DNA from: DATFVA01 sp963745945
GTDB taxonomy: Bacteria > Bacteroidota > Ignavibacteria > Ignavibacteriales > Ignavibacteriaceae
Assembly (NCBI GenBank): GCA_963745945.1
Contig: CAVUZG010000004.1
Coordinates: 1,240,001-1,304,000 of the forward strand
Direction: 5' to 3'
DNA: 64,000 bases
This document shows, piece by piece, positions 37,501-45,445 of this stretch (position 1 is the first letter of the stretch; each line of letters starts with the position of its first letter). Below the pieces are notes generated by a model, which did no database searches, was not told the DNA's origin, and was given only the letters and a program-made list of their open reading frames with translations. A program made the translations under genes and the position numbers.

Positions 37501-38216
37501 CCGTTCTTAATTCAACCCAGTCAAAGGATCAACAAAACTTTGTAGGAATGATGGAAGATGCAAAAAGTGATCTTGACAAGTATGATGTGATGAAACCGCC
37601 TGCTATCAATGATCAGGTAAAAGTATTAATAGAATCAGGTAAAAATTATTTTGCCAGGGATGTTGTTCCGGTATCCAATGACGGAGCCTACTGGGATTTT
37701 TCAGTAGAAACGAAATTACCTAATCAAAAGGTTACTCTTATAGTTGATAAAAAATCCTCATTGCCGGATAAGTTTGATATCTGGGTACTTGATAAAAACA
37801 GGAAAATCCCTGTAGAGATTAATAATGGATCGGCAGAAATAATAACACAGGGTGACGGAAAAAGTAATCTCAGGATTATCATTGGAACCGAAGACTATGC
37901 TAAGATAAATTCAGAAAGTATTTCCCTTACTCCTTTTGAATATGCTTTATACCAGAATTATCCGAACCCGTTCAATCCCACAACAAACATCACTTACCAG
38001 ATAAAAGAAAAAAGTAACGTGACACTTGAAATTTATGATATACTGGGCAGAAGAATAGCAAGCGTTATAAATAACGTGGTACAGGATCCGGGACAACATA
38101 TAGTTACCTGGAATGGAACAAATTCATTCGGTACAAAGGTTGCAAGCGGAATTTATATTTACAGGATAAGAGCCAGGGATTTTATCTCGAGTAAAAAGAT
38201 GATCTTATTGAAGTAG
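34566..38216 (+). CDS. Large T9SS-exported beta-propeller (SBBP-type repeat) protein
   Basis: A 1,216-residue protein with an N-terminal signal peptide (~1-30). Residues ~35-470 contain about eight SBBP-like repeats of the form 'D..GNV..TG.F...' followed by 'DIFVAKY...G...W' (for example 'GYFSGTANIGGTVLTALGNY'). Residues ~480-700 contain choice-of-anchor-D-type Ig repeats ('LNFGSVDVGITSQLSLSLVN'). The C-terminal ~85 residues are a type A type IX sorting domain: 'YALYQNYPNPFNPTTNITYQ', 'VTLEIYDILGRRIA', 'ASGIYIYRIRA'. It should cross the outer membrane by T9SS and be surface-attached or released. It ends the phosphorylation/CsgG gene run and is followed by a terminator. The role is unknown; repeats suggest adhesion or structure. 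Confidence 0.82.
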   Translation: MNKSLPNRIFIFLALLLLITLTVNQKISAQTTPPDFLWAESVGGNGSDMAADLAIDQSGNVIATGYFEDTVFIAGGSLISAGGSDIFVAKYRNDGSAIWALREGGIDYDQAYSVTVDNQNNIIITGYFSGTANIGGTVLTALGNYDVFVAKYDSNGAPLWAKQGAGQGFDYGYEVTTDNQNNILVTGTFQQFASFGSFNVQSPNPNGDVFLVKYNPLGTEQWVQATTSPAGSQSYYNSSNGVTTDNNNNVFITGEFSDQITFGDTVSGSSTSLLSSYDGTNIDVFLAKYNSLGNLSWVTQAGSDSSGVYAFGNDVKVDKDGNILFTGSFNMLLNFGGISLTGLESSDIFIAKYDQLGNAIWAVQDYASTLFNEGIELDLDDAGNISLIGNVAQDLTGGESDDVYFARYTNSGQKLWGMRAGISNSTGAGGIANDSKGDIYGCGYFYTTGLFGTHTLNGINGEAFISKLPSPKFNIVPNPVDFGSLPVFSIDSMSVAITNTSEANLHIYSIIPVVDTSGSFPILGGFPLDSVVALQTSNLILGFIPIYPGLKNVSYEITSDASTSPDTLFATGTGIVPNLTLSDSVLNFGSVDVGITSQLSLSLVNLAYSDMVIDSITISGINASQFSFSPNINGDTLHPFGIQNLTVSFTPDTSGLKNANLIIYSSSGSSPDNVLLQGNGLSLIQVQLPSSPSVGQSTPINIIPPSTTIFTTKDIYYRKTGDLNYQFDTLTTVGLNYTFNIPPEYSTIAGIQFYVVFTDELLNTITYPSLNPDTNPASIEVTIPQMNFPSPIKTGQYQMFSVPLSINSPQIDSVLTDDYGPYDNKVWRILRWQPGLNNYAEYNAISGNIVPGNAFWLINRDGKTFDINNSQSVPSFNNYTITIQPGYNQIADPFAFPIDWITIENSGLLLQAPIHWNADIQDYEIDQLILDPWEGYWIYNQTNQIIDLNVNPNLFLGKKQTTNLFTSLKNDEFLVQVKAVLNSTQSKDQQNFVGMMEDAKSDLDKYDVMKPPAINDQVKVLIESGKNYFARDVVPVSNDGAYWDFSVETKLPNQKVTLIVDKKSSLPDKFDIWVLDKNRKIPVEINNGSAEIITQGDGKSNLRIIIGTEDYAKINSESISLTPFEYALYQNYPNPFNPTTNITYQIKEKSNVTLEIYDILGRRIASVINNVVQDPGQHIVTWNGTNSFGTKVASGIYIYRIRARDFISSKKMILLK

Positions 38217-38243
38217 CCCCGTTAATAAAACAACTATTATCAG

Positions 38244-38277
38244 GCCCCGGCAATTTTTGAACCGGGGCTTTTTTTAT
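38244..38277 (+). terminator. Rho-independent terminator after the T9SS-exported protein
   Basis: GCCCCGG (38244-38250) pairs with CCGGGGC (38262-38268) and is followed by an uninterrupted T-run. It closes the 21.7-38.2 kb gene run. Confidence 0.85.
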
Positions 38278-38361
38278 TAATCCGTTCATCATATTAACAT
38301 ACATTTCAATTGACAGGAAAGATCATTCTACTTAGATTTAATAAGAAAATTGATACAAAAA

Positions 38362-39405
38362 ATGTTAACCAAATTATTATTCCCGCTTATTATATTTACT
38401 TTCCTTCTTGATTCATGCTCAACATCGTATGAAAAAATTTATCCCACTCTGAATGATGGTAAATATGACAGTGAATTTCCTTATAAATCTTCATCTTCAG
38501 AACTTGAAAGAATAAGTGAAAGTGTACAAAGAATAAATTGCACGGCATTTTATAAAGTATATCATTTTAAAGAAGAGAACGAAATTTCCTACGATCAATT
38601 AAACGAAAACGTGCTGAAAGAAAAAGCAGAGACGGAAGCCTTTGGGAATAATTCACTTTCAGGAACTGCATTTACCGTTTCCTCTGAAAACGGCGCTATC
38701 GCATTAATTACATGTGCCCACATTGTAAGCTTCCCCGATACGATGATTGCATACAGAGCAAATCCAGATGGATCAGCATCTCCTTATATCGAATCCATTT
38801 CAATAAAAGATAAACAGAACATATATGTTGCAGGTTTTCCCGAGGGAAGCGAGGTGGAGTTACTTGCAAAAGATGATCAGGATGATATCGCGATTTTAGG
38901 CAGAAAGTATAGCGCCCAGACAGGATTTCGAATCCCTGTATTTCCCTATCCCCTGGGAAAATCGAAAGAACTTGAATGGGGAACTTTTGTTTACCTTTTC
39001 GGTTATCCTATAAATTATCAGATGGTAACCAAAGCAATAGTAAGCAGTCCTAACAGGGATAGTGAAGGTTCATTTCTTGTTGATGCAGTAGTAAACCCGG
39101 GATTCAGCGGTGGACTTGTATTGGCGATAAGAGACGGTGTTCCTCACTTTGAAATGGTTGGAATGGTTCAATGGGTTCCTGAAGAAGAAGAAATTTTTTT
39201 GGCGCCGCAAAAGTTAAATGGTGGTAAAACCTATAATGCTTTTTTCCCCTATAAAGGGGATATTTTTCCAAAACAACATAAAAATATTAAATATGGAATA
39301 ACCAAGATTATTTCAGTAGAAGCTATAAAAGAATTTCTTTATAAGAACAGGTTAAAATTGAAAAGTGAAGGTTATGAAATTTCATTAAAATCGACGATGG
39401 AATAA
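38362..39405 (+). CDS. Trypsin-like serine protease lipoprotein
   Basis: Start ATG 38362 is preferred because it begins the signal peptide 'MLTKLLFPLIIFTFLLDSC'; an in-frame TTG at 38350 is possible. The lipobox Cys lies at ~19. A chymotrypsin-like triad is visible: His ~120 in 'LITCAHIVSFPD', Asp ~174 in 'DQDDIAILG', and Ser ~249 in 'VNPGFSGGLVLAIRDG'. There is no PDZ domain, unlike DegP. The protein should be an envelope-anchored protease acting in the periplasm or at the outer membrane. It lies between two terminators or convergent units and has no clear operon partner. The fold matches the T6SS-associated protease at 19968, but sequence similarity beyond motifs is low. Confidence 0.75.
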   Translation: MLTKLLFPLIIFTFLLDSCSTSYEKIYPTLNDGKYDSEFPYKSSSSELERISESVQRINCTAFYKVYHFKEENEISYDQLNENVLKEKAETEAFGNNSLSGTAFTVSSENGAIALITCAHIVSFPDTMIAYRANPDGSASPYIESISIKDKQNIYVAGFPEGSEVELLAKDDQDDIAILGRKYSAQTGFRIPVFPYPLGKSKELEWGTFVYLFGYPINYQMVTKAIVSSPNRDSEGSFLVDAVVNPGFSGGLVLAIRDGVPHFEMVGMVQWVPEEEEIFLAPQKLNGGKTYNAFFPYKGDIFPKQHKNIKYGITKIISVEAIKEFLYKNRLKLKSEGYEISLKSTME

Positions 39406-39460
39406 TTACCTTTCTGATGTATAAAATCCGTATAAAAAAAAGACCAACTACTATTTTACA

Positions 39461-40099
39461 ATGAAAGATTACTACAGTAAAAGGGCCAGGGAATACGAAC
39501 AGATTTATTACAGAGACGATCCCCAAAGACAGAAAGAATTAGAACAAATTAAAAATGAATTGGGTTCGTATTTTCAGAATGAAATGGTTCTGGAAGCGGC
39601 TTGCGGAACCGGATACTGGACTGAAGTAATTTCCAGAGTTGCTAAACGCACAACAGCATTTGACTTCTCAAAAGAAGTTTTGGATGTTGCAAAATCTAAA
39701 AATCTTAATGCGGAATTTATTGTTGATAATATTTATGAAATGAAAAATATTACCGGCTTCTTCAATTCCGGCTGTGCTAATTTTTTATTGTCGCATATCC
39801 CTAAAAATAAAATTGATAATTTTATAAAAAAATTTTACAAAAAGTTAATGCCGGGCTCAAAAGTCTTTATAGCGGATAATATTTATCTCGAAAATATCGG
39901 CGGGGAGTTAATTCGTAAAACTGATGATACAAATACATATAAAAAAAGAAAATTATCTGACGGTTCAATTTATGAAATCATTAAAAATTATTATTCAGTA
40001 GTTGAACTCAAAGAATTATTCAAAGGGTACGCTGAAAATTTAAGTATCCATTCAGGAAAATGCTTCTGGTGGATAAAGTACCAGACCCCTCATTATTAA
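39461..40099 (+). CDS. Class I SAM-dependent methyltransferase
   Basis: A 212-residue protein with motif I 'VLEAACGTGYWTEVISR' (~45-62), the acidic end of strand 2 in 'TTAFDFSKEVLDVAKSKN', and a motif near 'FNSGCANFLLSHIPKNKIDN' that fits the 'D.v......h' region. This is the Methyltransf_11/25-type Rossmann fold with no substrate domain. The substrate is not predictable from sequence. It precedes a bidirectional hairpin and the convergent peptidase gene. Confidence 0.8.
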   Translation: MKDYYSKRAREYEQIYYRDDPQRQKELEQIKNELGSYFQNEMVLEAACGTGYWTEVISRVAKRTTAFDFSKEVLDVAKSKNLNAEFIVDNIYEMKNITGFFNSGCANFLLSHIPKNKIDNFIKKFYKKLMPGSKVFIADNIYLENIGGELIRKTDDTNTYKKRKLSDGSIYEIIKNYYSVVELKELFKGYAENLSIHSGKCFWWIKYQTPHY

Positions 40100-40103
40100 A
40101 AAA

Positions 40104-40135
40104 GGAGAAGGTTATAAACCTTCTCCCTAAATTTT
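40104..40135. terminator. Bidirectional hairpin terminator between convergent genes
   Basis: GGAGAAGGTT (40104-40113) pairs with AACCTTCTCC (40117-40126) across a 3-nt loop. There are A-residues upstream and a T-run downstream, so it can serve both the methyltransferase gene (+) and the peptidase gene (-). Confidence 0.8.
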
Positions 40136-40137
40136 TC

Positions 40138-42192
40138 TTACCAGATTTTTACTCTTTTATCCGGTGGAATATACATTGGCTGTCCGGGTTTAATATCAAA
40201 TGCCTGGTAGAATGCGTCAACATCACTGAACGGTCCGTTTACGCGAAGAAAATTAGGGGAATGCACATCAGTTAAAACCTGTTGTGCAAGTGCTTCCGGT
40301 CTTGTATGCCCTAACCATGAATAAGCATAACCAATCCAGAATCTCTGAGCAGGAGTTAATCCTGCGATTTTCTTTCCTTCTTTATACTGCTTTGTTTTTG
40401 TGAATGCATCCCAACCGATAACATCACCGCCAAGATCAGCAAGATTTTCTCCCAACGTTGCTTCGCCATTTATATGCATACTATCAAGCACTACATAATT
40501 ATTAAACTGGTCAACAAGCTTCCGGGTTTTTTGTTTGAACTTTTCTTCATCCCCTTTGGTCCACCAGTTCTTCAGGTTTCCCTTCTCGTCAAATAATCTT
40601 CCTTCATCGTCAAACCCATGTGTAAGTTCGTGGCTAATTGTTGAAGCGCCCGCATATGCATAAGCCACAGCGTCATCAACAAGGGAGTCGGGAACTCCCG
40701 GAACTACAAATGCTGCTGCCGGTAAAACAATTTCATTATTTGAAGGATTGTAATACGCATTCCAGGTCTGCGGCGTCATATTCCATTCGGTTCTGTCAAC
40801 TGGTTTACCAAGTTTGTTTATTTCTCTGTTAAACCAGAAAATGTTTGCCTTGATTGTATTTCTTACAAATGAACCTCTGTCAATCTTCAAACTTGAAAAA
40901 TCTTTCCACTTATCAGGATAACCCACTTTTTTCGTAATCGCATAAAGTTTTACCAATGCTTTTTGTTTAGTTGAGTCACTCATCCAATCAAGATTTTTTA
41001 TTCTATTCGCAAAAGCGTCAATACAATCATCAACAATTTTCTCATATCTTTTCTTGGTTTTAGGCGAATAATATTTTTCGACATAAATTTGTCCAAGCAA
41101 TTCTCCCATAGCCTGTTCCGTGGCATCCTGAATTCTTTTCCATCTGGGTTTTTGTTCTTTCACACCTGACATAACTGTTCCCCGGAAATGGAAATTTTCA
41201 TTATCGAACCTGCTGCTTAATCTGCCCGCAAATTCACTTAACAAATGATATCTCAAATATGTTTTCCATTCCTCAATTGTAAATTTCTGGATTGCCGCAT
41301 TTAATGCATTTGCAAATTCAGGCTGACCCACAATAATTGAATCCAGTTTTTCAGTACCCATTTCATTCATCATTACTTTCCATTCAATTGCAGGGGTTGT
41401 TTTCTCCAGTTCAGCAACGGACATTTTGTTGTAATTAGCATAAGGATCTCTCAGATCTTCCAACTTTCTGCAGGAATCTGCAAGAAAATTTTCAATCTTA
41501 TAAATTATATTATCGTCTTTACTTGCTTTACTTTTTTTCTCTCCGAGTAACTCAAGCATTTTTGTTATATGAACTTTATATTGATTACGAATATTTTCTG
41601 TACGGGCATCATCTCTGAAATAATAGTCGCGGTTCGGCAACCCAAGTCCTCCCTGCCACAGATACACAGAATATTGTTCACTGTTCTTTGTATCCTGATC
41701 TATAAAAAGACCAAACATGGCACTTACTCCTTCTTTTTGAAGAAGGGCCACAGTTTCAAATAACTCTTTTTTATTTTTTATAGAATTTATTTTATCAAGC
41801 TCGGGTTGGATGGGAGCTAATCCCTGTTTTTCAATGGCAACTGTATCCATCCCCGTAAAATAAAAATCACCGATTTTTTGCGTTGTACTTCCTTCAGGAG
41901 CATTTGATTTAGCCGCCTCCTGAAGTATTCCCTTCAGCCTGTTGTAAGTTTCTTCATTAACAAGATTAGCCAGTCCCCATCTCCTTTCAGAAGCCGGTAT
42001 TGGATTTTCTTTCATCCATGTTCCTGTTGCATATTCAAAAAAATTTTCACCGGGGTCAATTGTAGTATCCATTGCGTTTGTTAAAAAATCTCCCTTAACT
42101 TTTTCTTGCGAATGAATCGTTAGTGTACTCAAAAAAGTAATTAATAGAAAGATTGCTAAAATTGGAACAGTTTTAATCATTGTATTTACCAA
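40138..42192 (-). CDS. pepO: M13-family zinc metallopeptidase (PepO/neprilysin-like)
   Basis: A 684-residue protein with a signal peptide ('TVPILAIFLLITFLSTLTIH'). The M13_N domain covers ~45-425 and the catalytic M13 domain ~480-684. The zinc motif 'HELTH' is at ~520-524, with the third ligand in 'GENLADLGG'. 'NAYYNPSNNEIVLPAA' is the conserved strand preceding the active site, and the end 'RVNGPFSDVDAFYQAFDI' with 'RVKIW' follows the family's usual 'C..P..RC.vW' closure but without the Cys residues. The length matches bacterial M13 enzymes. It probably trims peptides in the periplasm or outside the cell. It is monocistronic by layout. Confidence 0.93.
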   Translation of the reverse strand: MVNTMIKTVPILAIFLLITFLSTLTIHSQEKVKGDFLTNAMDTTIDPGENFFEYATGTWMKENPIPASERRWGLANLVNEETYNRLKGILQEAAKSNAPEGSTTQKIGDFYFTGMDTVAIEKQGLAPIQPELDKINSIKNKKELFETVALLQKEGVSAMFGLFIDQDTKNSEQYSVYLWQGGLGLPNRDYYFRDDARTENIRNQYKVHITKMLELLGEKKSKASKDDNIIYKIENFLADSCRKLEDLRDPYANYNKMSVAELEKTTPAIEWKVMMNEMGTEKLDSIIVGQPEFANALNAAIQKFTIEEWKTYLRYHLLSEFAGRLSSRFDNENFHFRGTVMSGVKEQKPRWKRIQDATEQAMGELLGQIYVEKYYSPKTKKRYEKIVDDCIDAFANRIKNLDWMSDSTKQKALVKLYAITKKVGYPDKWKDFSSLKIDRGSFVRNTIKANIFWFNREINKLGKPVDRTEWNMTPQTWNAYYNPSNNEIVLPAAAFVVPGVPDSLVDDAVAYAYAGASTISHELTHGFDDEGRLFDEKGNLKNWWTKGDEEKFKQKTRKLVDQFNNYVVLDSMHINGEATLGENLADLGGDVIGWDAFTKTKQYKEGKKIAGLTPAQRFWIGYAYSWLGHTRPEALAQQVLTDVHSPNFLRVNGPFSDVDAFYQAFDIKPGQPMYIPPDKRVKIW

Positions 42193-42362
42193 AAATTAGA
42201 GAATAGAAATAATTATTACTGCATTTTAAGAAAGTTTGTTTGTAATAAAAAAGTAGAAAATTATCAACGGACGGGAATGCTGTATGAATGGCTGAAATTA
42301 CTTTCATAATGAATTAATTTTGTAATTCAAAATACCCTACTCAAATACAGTTTCTTTTGTGT

Positions 42363-42393
42363 TTTGTCAAATATGAAAGTATTCCTATATTTG
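42363..42393 (+). promoter_or_regulatory. Promoter of tRNA-Ser, Bacteroidota -33/-7 type
   Basis: TTTG (42363-42366) is followed after exactly 19 nt by TATATTTG (42386-42393), matching the Bacteroidota consensus TTTG-N19/20-TAnnTTTG. The tRNA starts ~39 nt downstream. Confidence 0.6.
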
Positions 42394-42431
42394 TAGCCCT
42401 AATCAGAGAATTAAAGTTCTTTTTATTGTAC

Positions 42432-42518
42432 GGAGAGTTGGCAGAGTGGTTGAATGCGGCGGTCTTGAAAACCGTTAAGGATGCAAGTCCTTCCGGGGTT
42501 CGAATCCCTGACTCTCCG
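42432..42518 (+). tRNA. tRNA-Ser(UGA)
   Basis: The 7-bp acceptor GGAGAGT (42432-42438) pairs with ACTCTCC (42511-42517), with discriminator G at 42518. The anticodon loop in 'CGGTCTTGAAAACCG' presents TGA. A long variable arm ('AAGGATGCAAGTCCTT') is typical of class II tRNA-Ser, and the T-arm is GGGGTTCGAATCCC. CCA is not encoded. The gene is the attachment target of the downstream island. Confidence 0.95.
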
Positions 42519-42520
42519 CT
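42499..42520 (+). repeat. Attachment-site repeat, copy 1 (3' end of tRNA-Ser)
   Basis: 22 bp spanning the T-loop to just past the discriminator, perfectly repeated at 51624-51645 and (19 bp, one mismatch) at 53580-53598. This is the usual att core of elements that integrate into tRNA 3' ends. Confidence 0.8.
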
Positions 42521-42530
42521 GAGAATATAA

Positions 42531-42566
42531 AACCTCGAAAACAAGCTATTTTCGAGGTTTTTTTGT
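42531..42566 (+). terminator. Terminator after tRNA-Ser
   Basis: AACCTCGAAAA (42531-42541) pairs with TTTTCGAGGTT (42549-42559), followed by a T-run. It lies 13 nt past the tRNA. Confidence 0.85.
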
Positions 42567-42835
42567 GTGCGATCCTTTGGGGCTTAAACATAATTATGGT
42601 TTGTGAAAATGAACAAATTTGAACAATAGTTAACAATTTAGTTAACTATTTTCTTTAATCTTAATTCTACCCACTATATAATAAATAAAAAACAGGCTAA
42701 ACATTTAAATAATATTTTCAATTATAATTTATTCAAAACCCTTGCATTTGTGTTAGTTATTTCAATTTGCAATTTTCTGTTCAAACAACATAATTACCAA
42801 CTTATTCTCTAAAATTTGTCTGGTTTGATTAAACA

Positions 42836-42870
42836 AAAAGGTCAAGCTGTAAAATTAAACTTGACCTTTT
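42836..42870 (-). terminator. Terminator of the RepA-like gene
   Basis: AAAAGGTCAAG (42836-42846) pairs with CTTGACCTTTT (42860-42870). Read on the minus strand it lies 19 nt after the stop at 42889 and is followed by a T-rich tract. The AT-rich stretch 42567-42835 holds no gene or other feature that I can identify. Confidence 0.7.
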
Positions 42871-42888
42871 CAAACATCACATAATTAC

Positions 42889-43824
42889 TTAAGAAGCTAA
42901 TCTATATTTTCCATTACTTACATTTACTATGAGTCCTTTCCTTACAAGTGCTTTAAGAATACGAGCACAACTTTGGGGGCTTAATTTTTCAATTAATGCA
43001 ATATGTTTATTTCTAAATACTAATTTAGAACTCTTTTCAAAGTGTTTGTATGCACTCCTTTGCTCATGAGAGAGTTTTTGTGTTTTATCCAGCTCAATTT
43101 CTTTCCACCTATCATTAACATTATTAACCCTAATACCTAGATTTTTTTCTTCAATATCCCTTCCAGTTATATGAAGACTTCTATCCGTTGGATTGATTTT
43201 TCGTAAAATGAAGATACTATCTGCCACTGCTGATAAAGAAGACGAACCCATCATTTCATCAATAGGATTAATAGCACTTTGTTTTCTATTATGGTGTATC
43301 CCTATTATTGCAACTTCGTATTTGTTTGCTAATTCTTGCAGGGGAGATAATATAGTATAATCTTCCTCAAAGCTGTTTCGATTAGTTCTTTGAGCAAATG
43401 CTTTTCCAATGTTATCGAAAATAATTACTTTAATATTTTTATTCTTAACAATTACTTCTTCAAGTACTTTTAGACCCCCTTGATCAAATTTTGGAAAATC
43501 AATAGTAATTTTCTCCCTTCTATTAACTTTCCTAACTTTTTTGGGAAATACTAAATTTTCAGGAAAATCTCTATTCAGAAGTATCTTAGACAACCTTTTT
43601 TGCAGCAACCGAAGACTTTCTTCGAATGTTATAAAATAAACTCCAGTCTTCACTGTTTGATACTTCGATAAAAAAGGCATTCCTGTTGCTATGCAAACAG
43701 CCATATATAGCATTAACCTTGATTTACCATCTTTTGGTCTTCCTGAAATTAATGATAAACCAGATTTTATAAAATTATTAACATACCAGATATCTTTATT
43801 AAAAATTATTCTTTGAAGCTGCAA
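42889..43824 (-). CDS. RepA-like AAA ATPase/helicase of mobile elements, probably 5'-truncated
   Basis: A RecA/AAA_25-type ATPase. Walker A 'SGRPKDGKSRL' lies at ~27-37, Walker B is 'IKVIIFDNIGKA', and the later 'VAIIGIHHNRKQ' matches the 'h..i.vihH..K' motif of hexameric RepA/DnaB-like helicases. The last ~70 residues look like a winged helix ('KLSPQSCARILKALVRKGLI'). Such proteins drive replication of plasmids and integrative elements. The start is a TTG (43824) only ~25 codons before the Walker A. The frame is closed just upstream, where phosphatase coding sequence begins, so the N-terminus is probably lost at that junction. It lies next to the attachment site, as in many integrated plasmids. 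Confidence 0.68.
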   Translation of the reverse strand: MQLQRIIFNKDIWYVNNFIKSGLSLISGRPKDGKSRLMLYMAVCIATGMPFLSKYQTVKTGVYFITFEESLRLLQKRLSKILLNRDFPENLVFPKKVRKVNRREKITIDFPKFDQGGLKVLEEVIVKNKNIKVIIFDNIGKAFAQRTNRNSFEEDYTILSPLQELANKYEVAIIGIHHNRKQSAINPIDEMMGSSSLSAVADSIFILRKINPTDRSLHITGRDIEEKNLGIRVNNVNDRWKEIELDKTQKLSHEQRSAYKHFEKSSKLVFRNKHIALIEKLSPQSCARILKALVRKGLIVNVSNGKYRLAS

Positions 43825-44624
43825 AAGATGCGTTTAATATTTTCCAGGCTAGTCATAACCCGCCTTCCATAGATAATAGTTCATTTGCCTGTGGTTTTGT
43901 ACAGCACGAAACGGGATTCCTTATTCTTGATGGACGATCTAACAGACTATACAAAAAGGGCACGGTACTAGGTGAAAAACAATTTGCAGCAATTCATAAA
44001 TGGCTTAAGGAGAATGGAGAAGGTCTTAAGCATCTCTACGTGGTAGCAGGTATACCATTTGTCCACGTTAAAACAGGAGCAATATCCTGGATTATGGAAC
44101 AGACTCCCTGGACTGAAGAACTAACTGATGATCTTAGAGATTCCTGGGTATCACCGAATAATAGGAATGAATGCGGACGACTCTTAATGATTTTATTTGA
44201 TTATAAAAAAGATCATAAGGATACAGGTATAACAATTCTGAGCGGGGATGTTCACGTCGGATCATTGGCTGAGATACATTCCTATCTTCCTGTTCATCAA
44301 CCGGATGGTGTACCCCTGAAAATTAACCAGGTAGTTTCATCTGGTATCGGGACACCTTCTGTTACATCATTCGGAGACTTAATGATGAGACTATCTGTTG
44401 GCAGTATTGAGCTAAAGGACGATAAGATTATTGGCGAATTAAAAAAACTTAATGGGGTTAACGGGCACGGATATTATTTGTCTCATCGGAATTTTGCTAT
44501 TGTTAAAACCGCCGACAGGAAAGGAACTCAGTGGGACGGGAACAATGTGTGGGTAGAATTCTACGCTGAAGAAGGCGAGCCGGGAACTAATGTAAACAAA
44601 CTTGAACAGGTATTGTTAGGATAA
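43807..44624 (+). pseudogene. PhoD-like metallophosphatase, C-terminal remnant
   Basis: The open frame runs from a stop at 43804-43806 to 44624 (~272 codons) without an early start; GTG 44040 is internal to conserved sequence. Visible motifs are 'FACGFVQHETGFLILDGRS'-like text upstream ('CGFVQHETGFLILDGR'), 'LYVVAGIPFVHV', 'DDLRDSWVS', and 'ITILSGDVHVGSLAEI', the metal-binding GDxH segment of PhoD-type alkaline phosphatases. The N-terminal half, including the first metal ligands, is absent, so the product is unlikely to be active. The break coincides with the 5' end of the RepA-like gene. The remnant is followed 48 bp later by a nuclease gene. Confidence 0.7.
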
Positions 44625-44672
44625 ATAAATAGGTGATCTTTAATCAAAATTATAATTTGAAAAGAGGCGGCT

Positions 44673-45413
44673 ATGAAAAGAATTATTTTTACAATTGTAC
44701 TATTAACTCTGCTCTCAGCACAATATTCTTATTCTCAATTCATCTACTTTCCTGCACAGGTAGATAGTCATCAGGAAGTTGATTACACACAGTTTACCCT
44801 TTCCTATAACGAAGAACACGAACAGGCAGACTGGGTAGCCTATGAGTTGAATAAAGATGAAGCTCAGATGGAGGCGGGTCGTTCGAATAATTTTAAGGCT
44901 GATAATAATATTTCCACTGGCAGTGCTACTCCTGATGATTATGTTAACAGCGGTTTTGATAAAGGCCATCTCTCTCCTTCGGAGGACAACCAACTATCTG
45001 AAGCTAACAATAAAGAATCATTTCTTATGTCCAATATGTCGCCACAGCTGCACAGGTTTAATAACGGAATCTGGAAAGAACTTGAAACCTGGGTAAGAGA
45101 AAAAGCAATCGAATTTGATACAATTTATGTTGTCTCGGGACCAGTGTTCCTGAATAACCTTGGTTCCATCGGTGAAAACAAAGTCACCATACCGGGATAT
45201 TTTTACAAAGCACTTTTAAGATTCGAGGATGGTAATCCCAAAACAATTGCTTTTCTTATTCCCCAGATTGGGGCAACAGGTCAACTGAAGGACTATATCG
45301 TTCCTGTTAATGCACTGGAGACGATAACAGGAATAGATTTCTTTCCTGCACTTGATGATTCAATTGAAAACCGTGTTGAATCTACAGATAGTTCAACACA
45401 GTGGAGCTTATAA
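44673..45413 (+). CDS. Secreted DNA/RNA non-specific endonuclease (NUC1 family)
   Basis: A 246-residue protein with a signal peptide ('FTIVLLTLLSAQYSYSQ'). The His-Me finger motif appears as 'DKGHLSPSED' (usual DRGH with Lys for Arg), followed by 'ESFLMSNMSPQLHRFNNGIW', in which Asn residues coordinate the metal, and 'WKELETWVR'. These match the NUC1/endonuclease G family that cleaves DNA and RNA using Mg2+. It should act in the periplasm or outside. An AGAGGCGG lies ~8 bp before the ATG. It lies between a phosphatase remnant and three membrane or lipoprotein genes, possibly as part of one cargo operon. Roles in nucleic-acid scavenging or defence against incoming DNA are both plausible. Confidence 0.85.
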   Translation: MKRIIFTIVLLTLLSAQYSYSQFIYFPAQVDSHQEVDYTQFTLSYNEEHEQADWVAYELNKDEAQMEAGRSNNFKADNNISTGSATPDDYVNSGFDKGHLSPSEDNQLSEANNKESFLMSNMSPQLHRFNNGIWKELETWVREKAIEFDTIYVVSGPVFLNNLGSIGENKVTIPGYFYKALLRFEDGNPKTIAFLIPQIGATGQLKDYIVPVNALETITGIDFFPALDDSIENRVESTDSSTQWSL

Positions 45414-45445
45414 TTATTTTAACTTAATAATCAGGGAGGTGTTAA

